Shown here: in pieces, positions 9,823-21,200 of the stretch
Position numbering within the stretch: position 1 is the first letter of the stretch
How the letters are laid out: every line of letters begins with the position of its first letter
Assembly: GCA_001566295.1 (NCBI GenBank)
Contig: KQ964279.1
Coordinates: 60,467-124,466, forward strand
DNA: 64,000 nucleotides
Source: Microdochium bolleyi
Taxonomy: Eukaryota; Ascomycota; Sordariomycetes; Xylariales; Microdochiaceae
Reading direction: 5' to 3'
Position numbers and translations under genes: made by a program
The notes under the pieces: generated by a model
Database searches by the model: none
What the model saw: the letters and a program-made list of their open reading frames with translations, nothing else
What the model was told of the DNA's origin: nothing

Positions 9823-12333
9823 TCAAGCCGCCCGCGCCCGGGTGTCCCCCGCTGCCCCTTCGCCGCCCTCAGAGAACCGTTGTATGAGCTCCGCCACTTC
9901 CACAAACTCCTTGCTCGCGGCATCCTCGATGGTGCCATCAAATACGCTTTCTCCCGGCCTGCTACTCTTGGCCCCGGCATTTAGGAGGAGCTGCACTGTA
10001 TCCACCCAGCCCGTGAAGGCTGCGAGGTCGAGAGCTGTCTTAGGCCTGTTGTGTCCCGTGGGCCGCCCTTCCAGATCGAAACTCGCCCCATTATCCAACA
10101 GAACAGCGACAAGCTCAAGATTACCATCGCTTGCGGCAAAGCTCAGAGCGGTTCGGCCCCTACAATCCTGTGCGTCCACGTCCGCGCCGGCCGCGAGGAG
10201 GTGCTGAGCCAGCTTCGCCCTGTGTTTGAAGCCCGCTGCGAACCAGCCGTTGTGTTCGCAGGCACTGTGCAGCGGCGTGGACTTGCCGGTGGTGCGGGTG
10301 TTGATGTCAGCGCCCATGGCCTGGAGCTGCTTCACGATCTCGAGCCTGGCCTGTGACAGCGGCAGCGGCTCTATGTGCTTCCGCCGCGAAGTCAGGGCTG
10401 CCAGAATGTCGAAGGGGGGACTGTCGCTTGGCCTCTTCAGCAACTTTGCGCCCATGTCGCGAAGCAGGCAGGTCGCCTCCACGCCCGTGACACCGATTCG
10501 ATCTATCTCCTCGCTGTCGAACAATGCCGAGGCGGGCAGGTCCAGGAGTCCGTTGGGATTGCAGGCGGCCATGTACACAATTGTAAAGCGGGCGCCGAAG
10601 GCGGCGATGGAGCCAGTAATATCGACACCTCGCTCAAGCAACCATGTCGTCGTCGTCTTGTCGCCGACTAGCGCTGCTACGGCAAGGGCCTGCCCTCCGA
10701 GCGTCGCTATATCCGCACCGAGTTGCTGTATATGTTCAAGAATATCGACTGGGTCGTGATGCAGTACAGCTGGCATAAGACTGCGTGAAGAGAACGTAGC
10801 GCCTTTTTGTAGTAGCATCTTCAGACAATTGAGAACTCCTGACGTTGGTCTAAATCGGCTCCGGTGCTTGACTGCGTGGAACATGATGACCGACTGCTGA
10901 AGGAAAGATGCAGATGCGATTAAAGGCGTGATGCCAGTGTCAAGGACGACAAATAATGCGAGGAAACTATACATGAAATCAAGAGGGTATATATGCGTGG
11001 CTGCAAAGCTTAGCGATTCCAGAACGTTTTATGCTTATCGTCCTCGTCTACACAGGTGATGATCATGGATTTGCGGAGCTGCTCAGTCTCGCGTCGAACT
11101 TCTTCGAATTTCACCCTACTTGGCCTGGTGTCATTATGGACAAGATCTTTGGATATGATAGCAGAAATTCGAAGGCCAGGTCCAGACAACAACTTATCGG
11201 CATGGAGGACGTGGTCGGGTTGATTCATTTGGAAATCTCCAAACACGACACTCGCAGCAATGCGAGATATTCCGTATCTATCGAGGAGGTGATGGAGCCG
11301 CGCGCGGAAAATGTCGCTATCATCCGTCGCACGGAGCGTACCAAGAAGAGAATCTCGCGCAGTGATAATTAGGCCCTCGTCCCTAAGCACGAGACCGAGC
11401 CAGGATGCCAGAGATCTGAACATGGTCATGCGACAAGCCTTAAGGGCCCTGACTACCGACCGAGATATCCAGGCGTATCGTCATCGCAGTCAGCCGCCGC
11501 ATAGCCATCTTAACCGTAAGATACTTGCTCCGAGAGAATGCGGTTTTGGTCGAGGCCCAGGACATCGCCCGTGACTTCATCGATCATCGCCCGGTCCACG
11601 TCGTGTACGGCGATGGCGCGTCGTGAAGATGTCGCTCGCCATGGACGTTGCCCTGGATGATTCGTTCTCGACATTGCTCCACAGCTCGACGAGCCGATAC
11701 CAGACTGGTGTTTTACAGGAAATGCATGAACTGTATGCAAGGCAGCCGTCGACGGCGAGGTTGTACTTGTGCTTGTGCGGGCTGCGGGCGAGGCTGAGAT
11801 AGGCTCCCGAAGCCCCTGTCTTCAAATTCACCCCATGATTGAATCTCGTCAAAGCTCGATGGTTTGAGTTGTGTAGAGGTTTGTTCATTGGACTGGTTGT
11901 CAGTAAACCCTGCTGCAGCGATGCTTGGCGCGGGCCAAGGTATCGCGGAAGCGGATGTGCCAGCAGCTGCATCAATGGAGTGCGCCATTGCTTGATCTGG
12001 TTCCGTGTTATCTCCCCGTTCAAGCGGTGGTAGCTCTTCGGTATCAGAGTCTTCAACTCCTGGGGATGAGCTCAGTCGTTCTGCTGGCAGTTCTGGTGAA
12101 GGCTTGTCCGCAGACTGAACAACTGCTCATGAGGCAGCGTCTGTAACGTGGAGGCTGGAACTTGTGTCAGCGAGAAGACAATCTCCATCACGAGCATCCT
12201 GATGCGCCTTTCAATCTGTGGGTCATGGAGTCTCCTCACGTTGAGCTGCTTTGTGACCGCCCGTCCTGCGTATCTCCTTCCAGGCTCTGACCCACGGGAT
12301 GCATTTTCCGTAGAAGAACACCTTCGGGTAGCC
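9823..12333 (-). pseudogene. Decayed paralogue of the Clr5-ankyrin gene
   Basis: Read on the minus strand, pieces of the neighbour's protein appear in order. GYPKVFFYGKCIPWVRAWKEI at 12333 downwards matches YSPEVFLNGSLMPWKKVWKEV. LPCIQF near 11740 matches IPCLQF. AMRRLTAMTIRLD near 11490 matches AMHRLALLTIRLD. The segment 11429-11013 and the ankyrin region 10974-9823 follow the neighbour nearly residue by residue. Damage includes stop codons near 11720 and 11575, a deletion of roughly 50-60 codons near 11445-11470, and a one-base frameshift near 11018 that separates the two main open stretches (the aligned text continues as ESLSFAATHIY in the other frame). The Clr5 domain is absent. The ankyrin part alone (383 codons) is still open, so a shorter product cannot be excluded. 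Confidence 0.8.
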
Positions 12334-12349
12334 CTAACCTAACCTAACC
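12332..12349. repeat. Telomere-like interstitial repeat
   Basis: The plus strand reads CCCTAACCTAACCTAACC; read from the other strand it is three GGTTA units ending in GGG. Fungal telomeres are normally TTAGGG, so this is a close relative in which most units have one G fewer. It starts within two bases of where protein-level homology of the damaged Clr5-ankyrin copy ends, so it looks like a breakpoint scar. Confidence 0.7.
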
Positions 12350-12701
12350 GGGTCCTCGAGAATGGGCTGACGTCAGTAGGCAAAAGCCAGTTGTGTGTGG
12401 AGAAGCACAACAGAGCAGGGTTCAAAGCAGGGCGGCGGTCTTGGCCCCGCCTGTCAAAGACAACGACCCAGTCAAAGCATCATTCAGTGCCGTCGACTAG
12501 TCATGACTCTTTCCCTTTTCGCATCTTAGTCTCTCCCACCCGTTCAGCCTCATCACATCCAGGGTCGGGTGGTTAATTGTAGGCATATCCACCAGCGGTA
12601 CACCCAGGAATACTAACCCTGGCCAAGGTCACATCGGCTCCTGCGGGCACAGGCTCATCCCGCTACGGGTCGATTTCTATTGCAACGACCTCTCAGCGAA
12701 G

Positions 12702-15002
12702 ATGCATTTCTCCGACGAGGCCGGGCGGACGATAGTCCTGCGCGGCGTCAACCTCGCCGACGGCAAGTTCCCGCTCGGAAAGCCGACATACCACCTAGAA
12801 TCCCTCGAGGGCGCCGAGTCGTGCAGCTACATCAACAGCTTCTTTACGCTGCCGATCTCCTCACCGTCGCAGCACAACTCTGGCCGAGATGTCCGGGGCG
12901 ACACATCAGATGCCCACAAGCACCTGACCCGCCTGCGGTATATGGGCTTCAACGTCCTGCGCGTGCCCGTGGTCTGGGAGGCTCTCGAGCACGCCGGCCC
13001 CGGGATCTACGACGACGAATACATCGAGTACATCGCCGCGCTCGTCAAGCTGTGCAGCTCGCCGCCGTACAACTTCCGCGTCATCGTCAACCCGCACCAG
13101 GACCTCTGGTCGCGGTTCGTGGGCGGCAGCGGCGCGCCCCTATGGACGCTGCACGCGTGTGGGCTGGACGAGCGGTACTTTGCCGAGACGCATGCGTGTA
13201 TCCGGTACGCAGAGTGGCCGCCGGACGAGAAAGATCCGGCCAAGAAGAAGCCGCACGAGATCCCGCCCATGATGTGGACGACAAATCATAACCGGCTGGC
13301 ATCGATGACGCTGTTTGCCCTGTTTTACGGTGGCCGGGTGGTCGCGCCGAAGTGCAGGCTGAGATATCCCGGCAGCGGCGGAGACGGGGACGAGAACATC
13401 CAGGACTTCCTCCAGCGGCATTACTTTGCTGCGTACGGCCGGCTCATGGCCCGGCTGGGCGACTTGCCCTTCGCGTACGACAGCATGAACGAGCCGGAGC
13501 CCGGGTACATCGAGTTGAAGGACTTAGACAGGATCGAGCGAGAGGACACGGCCAAGATTGGCAGCACGCCGACACCGATCCAGGGCATGCGGATGGGCAT
13601 GGCGATGGAGCAGGAGGTCAGTGAGTACCGCCTCGGCAAGACGGGCCCGCACAAGAAAGGCAGCGTCACCATCAAGCCAGGCCGCAAGTGCTGGCTGACC
13701 CAAGAAGACCCGCGGTGGGAGTTTGTCAGAGGGGCCGAGTGGCCGCTGGGCGAGTGCTTGTGGGCGTTGCACGGCGTGTGGGACTCCAAGACGGGAGAGC
13801 TGCTACAGAAGGACTACTTCCACAAGGTCATGCCCTACACGTCACCTGTGGCCACGAAGAAGGAGAATGAGCAAGATGGGCCGCTATCGTTCGTCTCGTC
13901 GTACTGGCAGGCGTTTCACCAGCAGTGGACCGCCACGATCCGCAAGCACTCGAGGACGGCGATCGCATTCATCCAGCCGTGTGTCTTCTCGCCCCCGCCG
14001 CCGCGAGAGAATCCGCAGGCCGACGATAGTCTGCACGAGCCTCGCCACGACGACGCGATTCCCGACACGGACGGAAGCCGCACCAACAGCACTGACGAGA
14101 AGCACCGCCTCATCGCGTACTCGCCACACTACTACGACGGCCTCACGGTCATGCATCGCCACTGGCACGAGCGCTGGAACGCGGACGTCGTCGGGTTGCT
14201 CAGGGGACACCACAAGACCAAGGTCACGGGGCTGCGGGTGGGCAAAGATAATGTGCGGAAGGCGATAGGCGGCCAGCTCGGCCTCCTGGCCAGTGATGCA
14301 CCGGATATCCCGACACTCATTGGCGAGATGGGCATCCCGTTCAACCTGGACGACAGCAAGGCGTACCGCAAAGGGGTCGATCCGGAGTCTGGGTCTCTGA
14401 GAAATGGAGAGTGCAAGGGTGGAGGTGACACCAAAGGCGCAGGCGACTACACGGAGCACGTCAAAGCTCTGGATGCCATGTTTGCCGGCTGCGACGCGCA
14501 CCTGCTCAACTACACGCTGTGGGCATACTCGCCCATCAACACGCACAAATGGGGCGACCACTGGAACGGCGAGGACCTGTCGATATACTGCGCCGAGACA
14601 GGGTCGTTCCCGAACCACGAGCTCCTGGCTGGGTTTCGGGGCGCTGCGGCATGGTGCAGGCCATTTGTGGAGGTCGCCAGTGGTGGAGAGCTCAAGCAGA
14701 TGGAGTTTGACATTGGATCGAGCACATTCAAGGTCGAGATTGGCTGGGGAGAGGATGAGGGGACGGTGAGGGGTCCAGGATACGCCTTGATCTATGTTCC
14801 GTGGCTGCACTACAGGGAAAGCGATAGCACGGACACATTGGCATTGGAGGTCAACGCCCCGAAGGGCACCACGTGGAAGATGGAAGGGCCACAGCAGCTC
14901 CGATGGGAACAGACTGAGTGCGTCGGCAAAATTACGGACAAACTTGAGATCAAGAGAGCTGGAGGAGCGCTGTCAGCAAAGGAGCTCGGCACGATAGTTT
15001 GA
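12702..15002 (+). CDS. GH5 beta-glucosidase of the steryl-glucosidase / endoglycoceramidase-like type
   Basis: One open frame of 766 residues from the ATG at 12702. The (beta/alpha)8 family signatures are visible: GRTIVLRGVNLADGKFP near residue 8, FNVLRVPVVWEALEHAGPG near 83, VNPHQDLWSRFVGGSGAPLW near 129, the acid/base segment YDSMNEPEPGYI with Glu near 264, and the nucleophile segment PTLIGEMGIPF with Glu near 545. The arrangement fits GH5 subfamily 12, which hydrolyses glucosylated sterols or related glycolipids inside cells. I see no signal peptide. Family-like text (LIPLRVD) continues upstream in the same frame from about 12651 with no ATG, and a CTAAC/CACAG pair precedes it, so a 5' exon is likely and the true start may lie further left. 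Confidence 0.85.
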   Translation: MHFSDEAGRTIVLRGVNLADGKFPLGKPTYHLESLEGAESCSYINSFFTLPISSPSQHNSGRDVRGDTSDAHKHLTRLRYMGFNVLRVPVVWEALEHAGPGIYDDEYIEYIAALVKLCSSPPYNFRVIVNPHQDLWSRFVGGSGAPLWTLHACGLDERYFAETHACIRYAEWPPDEKDPAKKKPHEIPPMMWTTNHNRLASMTLFALFYGGRVVAPKCRLRYPGSGGDGDENIQDFLQRHYFAAYGRLMARLGDLPFAYDSMNEPEPGYIELKDLDRIEREDTAKIGSTPTPIQGMRMGMAMEQEVSEYRLGKTGPHKKGSVTIKPGRKCWLTQEDPRWEFVRGAEWPLGECLWALHGVWDSKTGELLQKDYFHKVMPYTSPVATKKENEQDGPLSFVSSYWQAFHQQWTATIRKHSRTAIAFIQPCVFSPPPPRENPQADDSLHEPRHDDAIPDTDGSRTNSTDEKHRLIAYSPHYYDGLTVMHRHWHERWNADVVGLLRGHHKTKVTGLRVGKDNVRKAIGGQLGLLASDAPDIPTLIGEMGIPFNLDDSKAYRKGVDPESGSLRNGECKGGGDTKGAGDYTEHVKALDAMFAGCDAHLLNYTLWAYSPINTHKWGDHWNGEDLSIYCAETGSFPNHELLAGFRGAAAWCRPFVEVASGGELKQMEFDIGSSTFKVEIGWGEDEGTVRGPGYALIYVPWLHYRESDSTDTLALEVNAPKGTTWKMEGPQQLRWEQTECVGKITDKLEIKRAGGALSAKELGTIV

Positions 15003-15694
15003 GCACGGTGGTAATAGCGGTGGTCCTCGGAGAACCTGGAAGTACTACAATGACGAATAGTGCAACGGTGTCGGGCATCGATGCAATGGTCGACACGACA
15101 TAGAGACAGGCTTTAGATTCACTCTAGATACAGTAACCACGTTACGCCCATTCAAGACCGCTCCGTCCGACCACATCCATACCACTTCACGTATTGTCCG
15201 CTTCGGATAGCGACATCCAGGGGCTGGCACCCCTATCAGTATGCTGTGCTCGCTTACGTGGGATTTGAAGAATTTCAGTCGTAGCTCGGTTGCTCTTGGT
15301 ATTGGTAAGAACTATAATGACGGGCCTAAGCGTCGAGAAAGCCCGGACTTTATTGCACGGTGGTGCTCACGAGCGAGACCATCGGACCCTTGGCGCTTCA
15401 CTAGTGCGGATGTCCTTCGACGGTATCATTGCGGACCAAGAAGATACGACCCGCCTCATTTTGACATGCGCGTGAAGGACCTTGGTCCAGTTCCCATTTT
15501 GACTCGAGCTTCACGGACATCCGAGACCTGATCCGTTCTTTGGACATTGCCCTTGTTGAAATTGATGGACCGTGTCTTGCGAATTGATCACGTCCATAAA
15601 TAGAGCTCGCTCACCTCGGACCTGCGACCTTTTGACCTTGTGATCTTCCCAACTTAGCATTCCACAGCTCACCTCAATCCTCACCACCCGCACC
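15003..15694. other. Intergenic region between GH5 and the second secreted-protein gene
   Basis: About 690 bp. It should hold the GH5 3' end and the promoter of the gene at 15695. The last 60 bases before that ATG are pyrimidine-rich with ACC repeats (CTCACCTCAATCCTCACCACCC), typical of fungal transcription-start regions. No reading frame looks coding. Confidence 0.5.
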
Positions 15695-16306
15695 ATGTTG
15701 GCCACGCTTTTCTTAGCAGCCCTCGTGGCGCTTGCCGCCGCCCATCCGTCAATCGAGCCTACCAAGGCCTCTGACAAGGAGGAGTCGACCTACAAGCAGC
15801 CTTTGTTGCAATCCGAAACAAACGCCGTGGCCTGGCCCGACATTCCTACAAACCCTCTTGGGTTCTGCCATGCAGTTTACCTCGGAAACACTATCATTGG
15901 GCCGCCGCCTGAGACCGCGATCATGATGGGAGTCTCCTCCGTCATGATTCCGAGGCCCGACGGCCACCCGCCGCCCCTCAACGTGACCTGGTGCGCAGAG
16001 GAATGTGCCACATTTCCGATGCCTACCGGAAAATGCATCTTCTTCAACTCGTACATGTCCAACTACAACGGTGTTCCCACCGAGCAGGTCTGCCATATGG
16101 TGAGTTTCTTCCCAGCCGCGTTCACGAGTCCAAAGTCTTGTGGCGTTCGGCCCCTTCCCGATTAGTCTCGCTTGTGGTTTTATGCTAATGCCTCGCAGTG
16201 GAACAACGTCTGGCCAGTCGAGGACAGCACATACGATCGCGGCGACGGCCAAGTCACCTATGGTCCCAGCTACACTCTCATTTCTGATACACTTGTACCG
16301 TGCTGA
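15695..16306 (+). CDS. Small secreted cysteine-rich protein (hypothetical)
   Basis: Two exons, 15695-16099 and 16199-16306, give 170 residues. The intron begins GTGAGT, has a GCTAATG branch-like site, ends GCAG and joins in phase zero. Residues 1-16 (MLATLFLAALVALAAA) form a signal peptide. Six cysteines lie in the body (FC, WC, EEC, GKC, VCHM and a C-terminal PC), consistent with three disulfides. The spacing WCAEECATFP...GKCIFFNSY...VCHMWNNVW, followed by tyrosine and glycine before the end, is loosely PAN/apple-like, but I would not assign that family. Without the splice the frame would end in an unrelated tail; after splicing the product ends with a cysteine. Function unknown; extracellular by inference. 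Confidence 0.8.
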
Positions 16307-16737
16307 AGGTCGGGATAGTAGATCTCAGGATAAAGTCTGCGAGGAAGCAGACGATGCGCGCGCAAACCCAGCGCAATAATGGAAACGAAGGGCGGGGAGC
16401 GATTGATGGCCACTAAAAGGATGGCTGTGTCCTCGCCATAGGCCGCTAGTGAAAGACAAAGCGACTTACAAACCTCAATCTCGCAAAGTGTCTATCTAGA
16501 ACTGTCACTCAGCATCAGTCCAGTTGTCTTTTGAATGGTGACCTTGTATCGTATGAAATGAATATGGACTAACACCAGTTTTGGCGAGGAACTTGTGGAA
16601 TAAAAAAGGAAGGAAATAAGGTATGAGCATCCGTGTTAAGGGTGTCACCATGACAAAGGGTATCTCGCTCGGGCGTTTCACACACACAACCAGGCCTGCT
16701 ATCGTCTCATCCCGCGTCCATTATCACTTCGATCGCC
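16307..16737. other. Convergent intergenic region
   Basis: About 430 bp between the 3' ends of the plus-strand secreted-protein gene and the minus-strand rhodopsin-like gene. It is A/T-richer than its flanks and presumably carries both poly(A) regions. No gene seen. Confidence 0.5.
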
Positions 16738-18252
16738 TCAATACCGATTCTCCCCCCTGTAGGCCCGGCCGCCACCAACATGGACAGCCTCAAAGTCCTT
16801 CTGTGGCAACCGTGGCGGCGGCGACCGCGACATGATGCTGACTCTGTAGTCCCCGTGGCCTACAGCGACGCCGGCGTCCTCTGTGCTCTCGGACCGCTCA
16901 CGCCCCGACGGGGTAACAGGCGAGTTGAGCTCGCTCGTCGACCCGACCCCGGACCCCTTTTCGACGTCGTCGTCGTCGATGCGCTTGAATGTCGACATAC
17001 TGAACATGCTGTTCGGTCCGCCGTTCCGGCTGCTGTTCTGCTTGCTCGAGGTGAAGGTGCTGTTGAACTTGTACCCGCCACCCGTGACGCGGCCACTGCG
17101 AACACCGACGCCGCTCGCACCAGTGCCGTAACCAGGGCTGGCCGCAGAGGCACCTTGTGTGAGACCGAGCTTGGTTAGGAGAGCGCGGAAGAGCGGGCGT
17201 AGGGTGGCGAAGCTGCCGGCTGCGATGGCGAGGCCTTGCTCGGTCTGAGACCAGATTGCGATGTCGGTGGTAGCCCCTGAGCAGTTGCAAGATTGTCAGC
17301 CGCCGGCCGATTGATGGGTTAAGGGAGTGGGGATGAAGGAAGGGCATGGCTTACAGAGGAAGTCTGGATTTGTGAAGTCATCGAGGTATGCGAGACGGAC
17401 GGCCACGGCAGAACTAGCACTAAACATGGGGTCAGCAACACAATCAAGCCAATCCTGGCCGAATTCGAGGGAACGCACATGCAGGCCATGCCCAGGATGG
17501 GAATCAGCGCCATCTTGGTCTTCTTGTCCATCTGCAGGTGAAGCACAAGCCAGGCAGGCAGCAGAGTGAAGGTGAAGTCAGTGATGATGGCGAATGTGCT
17601 GTAGCCGATGGTGACCTTGATGATGTTGGTGAGCTCGATGCAGGTACCCGCGATGAGCTTGTTCCACGCGTACTCGACAGGCGAGCACTGGAAGATGGCG
17701 ACGAAAAAGAAGATCAGTCCGGTGACCAGCGTGAGGCCCATGGCGATGTAGATGATCCAGCGATGGACCTTCTGGGTCGTGATACGCAGCAGGAAAAAGC
17801 CGACGGAGAACTTGGACGCAATCATGGAGATGGCGAAGGTCGGGTAGCAAGCCCACCAGAACTGAGGCAGGAGTTACGTGGTTAGTCATGAGCGGTGCCG
17901 GATCTCGAGGTCTGCGGTACAACTCACCATCAATGCCTTGATGATGTTGGGCAGCTCCAGGTCCGTCATATGGCGGCCCGAGCCATAGACTGTGCCAAGC
18001 ACGCATGTGACGGTGTTAGAAGTATATGAGGCCTGCCACAGATTAGCAAGACTGGACGACATGTCCGAGTGATTGTTCCGGGGCATGGCTCACCATGGCC
18101 AGCATCATGAACCAGTCATCGATGGTGAAGGCCTTCATGATTCTCGTCCGGACGTAGATGCGCAGGGCGGTCGCGGTGGCAGCTAAGCTCCATAGAACCA
18201 GAGCGACCGTCCTGAGCTCGAGGCTCCGATCCGACGCGTAACTCCTCGGCAT
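16738..18252 (-). CDS. Seven-helix rhodopsin-like (Pth11/SAT5-type) integral membrane protein
   Basis: Five exons on the minus strand: 18252-18094, 18032-17928, 17861-17479, 17419-17355 and 17276-16738, giving 416 residues with all phases agreeing. The protein shows the fungal rhodopsin-domain pattern: a first helix around LRTVALVLWSLAATATALRI, the hallmark IDDWFMMLAM, GSGRHMTDLELPNIIKALM, FWWACYPTFAISMIASKFSVG, a cysteine in IFQCSPVEYAWN, then further helices and a cytoplasmic tail rich in Ser, Gly and Asp (from about residue 310). Family members reside in the plasma membrane; a few, such as Pth11, sense surface cues, most are unstudied. No CFEM domain precedes the helices, so it belongs to the non-CFEM group. 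Ligand unknown. Confidence 0.87.
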
Positions 18253-21200
18253 GATGTCTGATGCTCAGGTTGTTGACGTGTGGAAGTTGTCAGTGGTCAG
18301 AAGTGGCCGGCAACACGGGCAAGCAGACGCAACAACAACCTGAAAGTTGAGAACCGTGCCCAGCGTAACGACGATCTTAATAATCTTAGGGTTTTTGCAG
18401 AGTGGGCTCAGCGGCTCTCTTAAATGCTAATGCAGGTCCACCGTCGCCACAACATGGCAGCCGCAAGAAAGCGGGCACCCAGAGACTCAGGGTCTCGCGT
18501 TCTCCATTTTCCGATGTCGCCTCGTGGCTGGCTCCACATCATGATGGGTTTGCCCAAGGCGAACAGAAAGACGCACCATGAGTGCGACGTTCAGGAACGT
18601 GAAGAAGGGGTGGTGGCTTGCAGCAGATGCATGGGTGTGGACTGGGTGGCAGGGGCCAGTCCGGAACACTCCAAGCGCCATTGCCGACGCTTGCAAGGAT
18701 CATGGCCAAAGACGAGAAGCATTTGAGGAGGAAGTGGTGAGAGAGGCAACAAGAAGAGGCTTGCCGGCGGACTCCTGCTCGAACAGACGACGCCAGGGGG
18801 GGGAGAGACCCGTGCCGATCCCAGTCCATATTAGCGGCGAGACGTGTGGACAACCACCATCAGCCTCTGGTTCATGCCGGAAGCCACTCGTTAGTGCTGG
18901 GTTGCGAGGGTCGTTCGGCACTGGTCAGCTGATTATTCTCTACCGGTGCCAGCTAAACAATAGCGTGCTGCAAAGGCGACTAGTGTTCGCCATTTAGCTC
19001 TGCCCACTGTCAAGTGGGCAATTTCACCAACGGTTCGTCCCAGTTCTGTAGTGTTAGCCTACGCTAATCTTTATGCGTTGCGGCTGAACAATTAAGTTGG
19101 TGGCACTGAACGGCTTCTTGCGCGCTCGCCAGCCGTCATGTCTTGGCCATCCCTCACGCCGGATTACTCGTAGTGTTGTGGGTGGAGGGCACTGCTCAGA
19201 TGGTACCGCCAGCTGGGAACAGCATCGGCTCAGGGTGTGGCCGAGGGAAGCTCCATCCCCAAGGTTGAAACACTGTGGTTATGCGGTGCAACATAAAACA
19301 TGTCGGCACTTGCGGTATCCAGCACCTGTAGCAGTCATCCGATCTCCCGCTCCCAAGTCTTCAGCACGCTCCAGTCGTTCTAGTGCCACAGGGAGGAGGG
19401 GAGGAAGCCACGGAACAGGCATGGCGTGATGACCCAGGACCAATCGCATTCACACTGCCACTACCAAGCAAACCTCAGGACTTGGAGCTCGTCGCAGATT
19501 TACAGCGGCGGAAGTCGAGCGCCACATGGCAAGCCAGAGTCTGTGCGCATCCGCAACGGGTAGCTGGTAACGAAGATCCGCCGAGGAGCCTGCTTGCGAG
19601 TTGTCGGTTAAGGCTGGAGACAGGGGCTGGCCTGCTACATCCCTGCCCCGGAGGCTTGCTCCCCAAATGGGTCAAGCACCACTGCCTGGCTTGCTCTCCA
19701 TGCCCGACCTGGAGCATTCTCCGCTGTGTGGTGTTTGGCTTTGGAGTCAGCTCGTAATTGTGAGACAGTCAGGCAGGCAGCGTGCTCTGCCGGCTGTGGT
19801 TCGACTCAACCGCCTCGTCCTACAGCCGCTTCTGTGCTGGGGAGCCACCCATGCACTATTGGTACAAAAGTACAGACCTACTAGAACTCTGCTGGAAGGC
19901 CAGCCACGTGCAGAAGCGTAGATAGCGCCATCTGCCACACCTCGCTTATCGCGGTATGGCGATGACAACACCCTCCCATGCTCGTCCCGGAAACACATGC
20001 GACCAACCTCGAACCCAGATGTCACACCGCAGCTCTTCTCCTGCGTCTGACAGTGAAGCACTGAAGCAACATCATCTCCCCAGTCTGTCTGGGTTAGGAG
20101 ATCTTGGCACAGCACACCACCTCATGTGACTGAGAAACCCTGTGCCATGGAAGCAACTGCCATGGCTCGTGCCTCCCACCGGGCTTTCCACCCACACTTA
20201 TTGGCCCTCTCTGCCATGAGGTCCAGGGGCAACTGAATGTCCAGGGCCCCTGGCCTCCGCATCTGCACACGCATTGACCTTCCTTTATCTCGCTGATGAA
20301 AGTCCTGCACGACTTGGAATGACGCAGGCTGGAAGTACACAGTTCACTAATCCGGTCGGCTGCTGTTTTGGTCGCACTGCAGAACAGCCAAGAACCACCG
20401 GTGTCATTGTGCCCATGCCATTGATAACGGGCGGGTGGTTTGCTCCCGACTTTCGAACAGTTTTGGCAGGTCGACAGAGAGACGCAGCACCCTGGATCTC
20501 GTCTTCGCCACAAATGAGCGCACCCTGAAAAAGCAACCACTTCATCGAGCGTCCAGTCTTTCAGCTCCGCCCAGGCACCACCCACAGTGGGCCTTCAGGT
20601 CGCGAACACAGGGGCAATCCCAGCTCCACGCGGGGAAGCCTGCCCAGCCCGAGCACCGACCGGTGGCAGTGAAGATCATTCTGCTGGTGGGGACGAGGCG
20701 CGGCGCAGACATTTAGACATTAAAGGCAAGAGGAGTTGTTTTTCCGCCGTGCAGACTTTGCCGTAGGAACTGGAGGGTTAGCAGGTAGCAGTCCTGTGCA
20801 GATGTTGATTTGCATGGACATCCAAAACAGAAGGAGTCTTACGAGGATCGAGCCGCTGTTCAGGGGCAAAATTGCACACCCAACACGTGTACGCCACCAT
20901 CCACATCGAGCCTAAAGTTGCCGTCACGAAATGCTACACACCATCATGGGCTGCAATCTCGGCCAGGTTCTGCAACAAAACCGGGACGGGACCGGTGTGC
21001 TCGGCAGGTGGCTTGGAGAATGAGAGGTTGGGACCTGTAGATCTTCGGCTCAAAGATCCCGCATGTGCCTGGAGGCCAAGCAATACCTGCAGCTGCCGCA
21101 CGCCAACAATCGGGATCAAAAGTCGGAGGATTTCTTCTGCGCCATGGCCTCTTGTTACAGGCCGTCGAGCTGGAGGGGGGCAAGGTCAACATCGTCACTC

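Noticed and set aside
13884..14810. 308-codon minus-strand frame
   Set aside because: Antisense to the GH5 gene.
20001..20030. tRNA B-box-like GGTTCGA on the minus strand
   Set aside because: The following bases do not fit the B-box consensus, and I could not build acceptor or anticodon stems.
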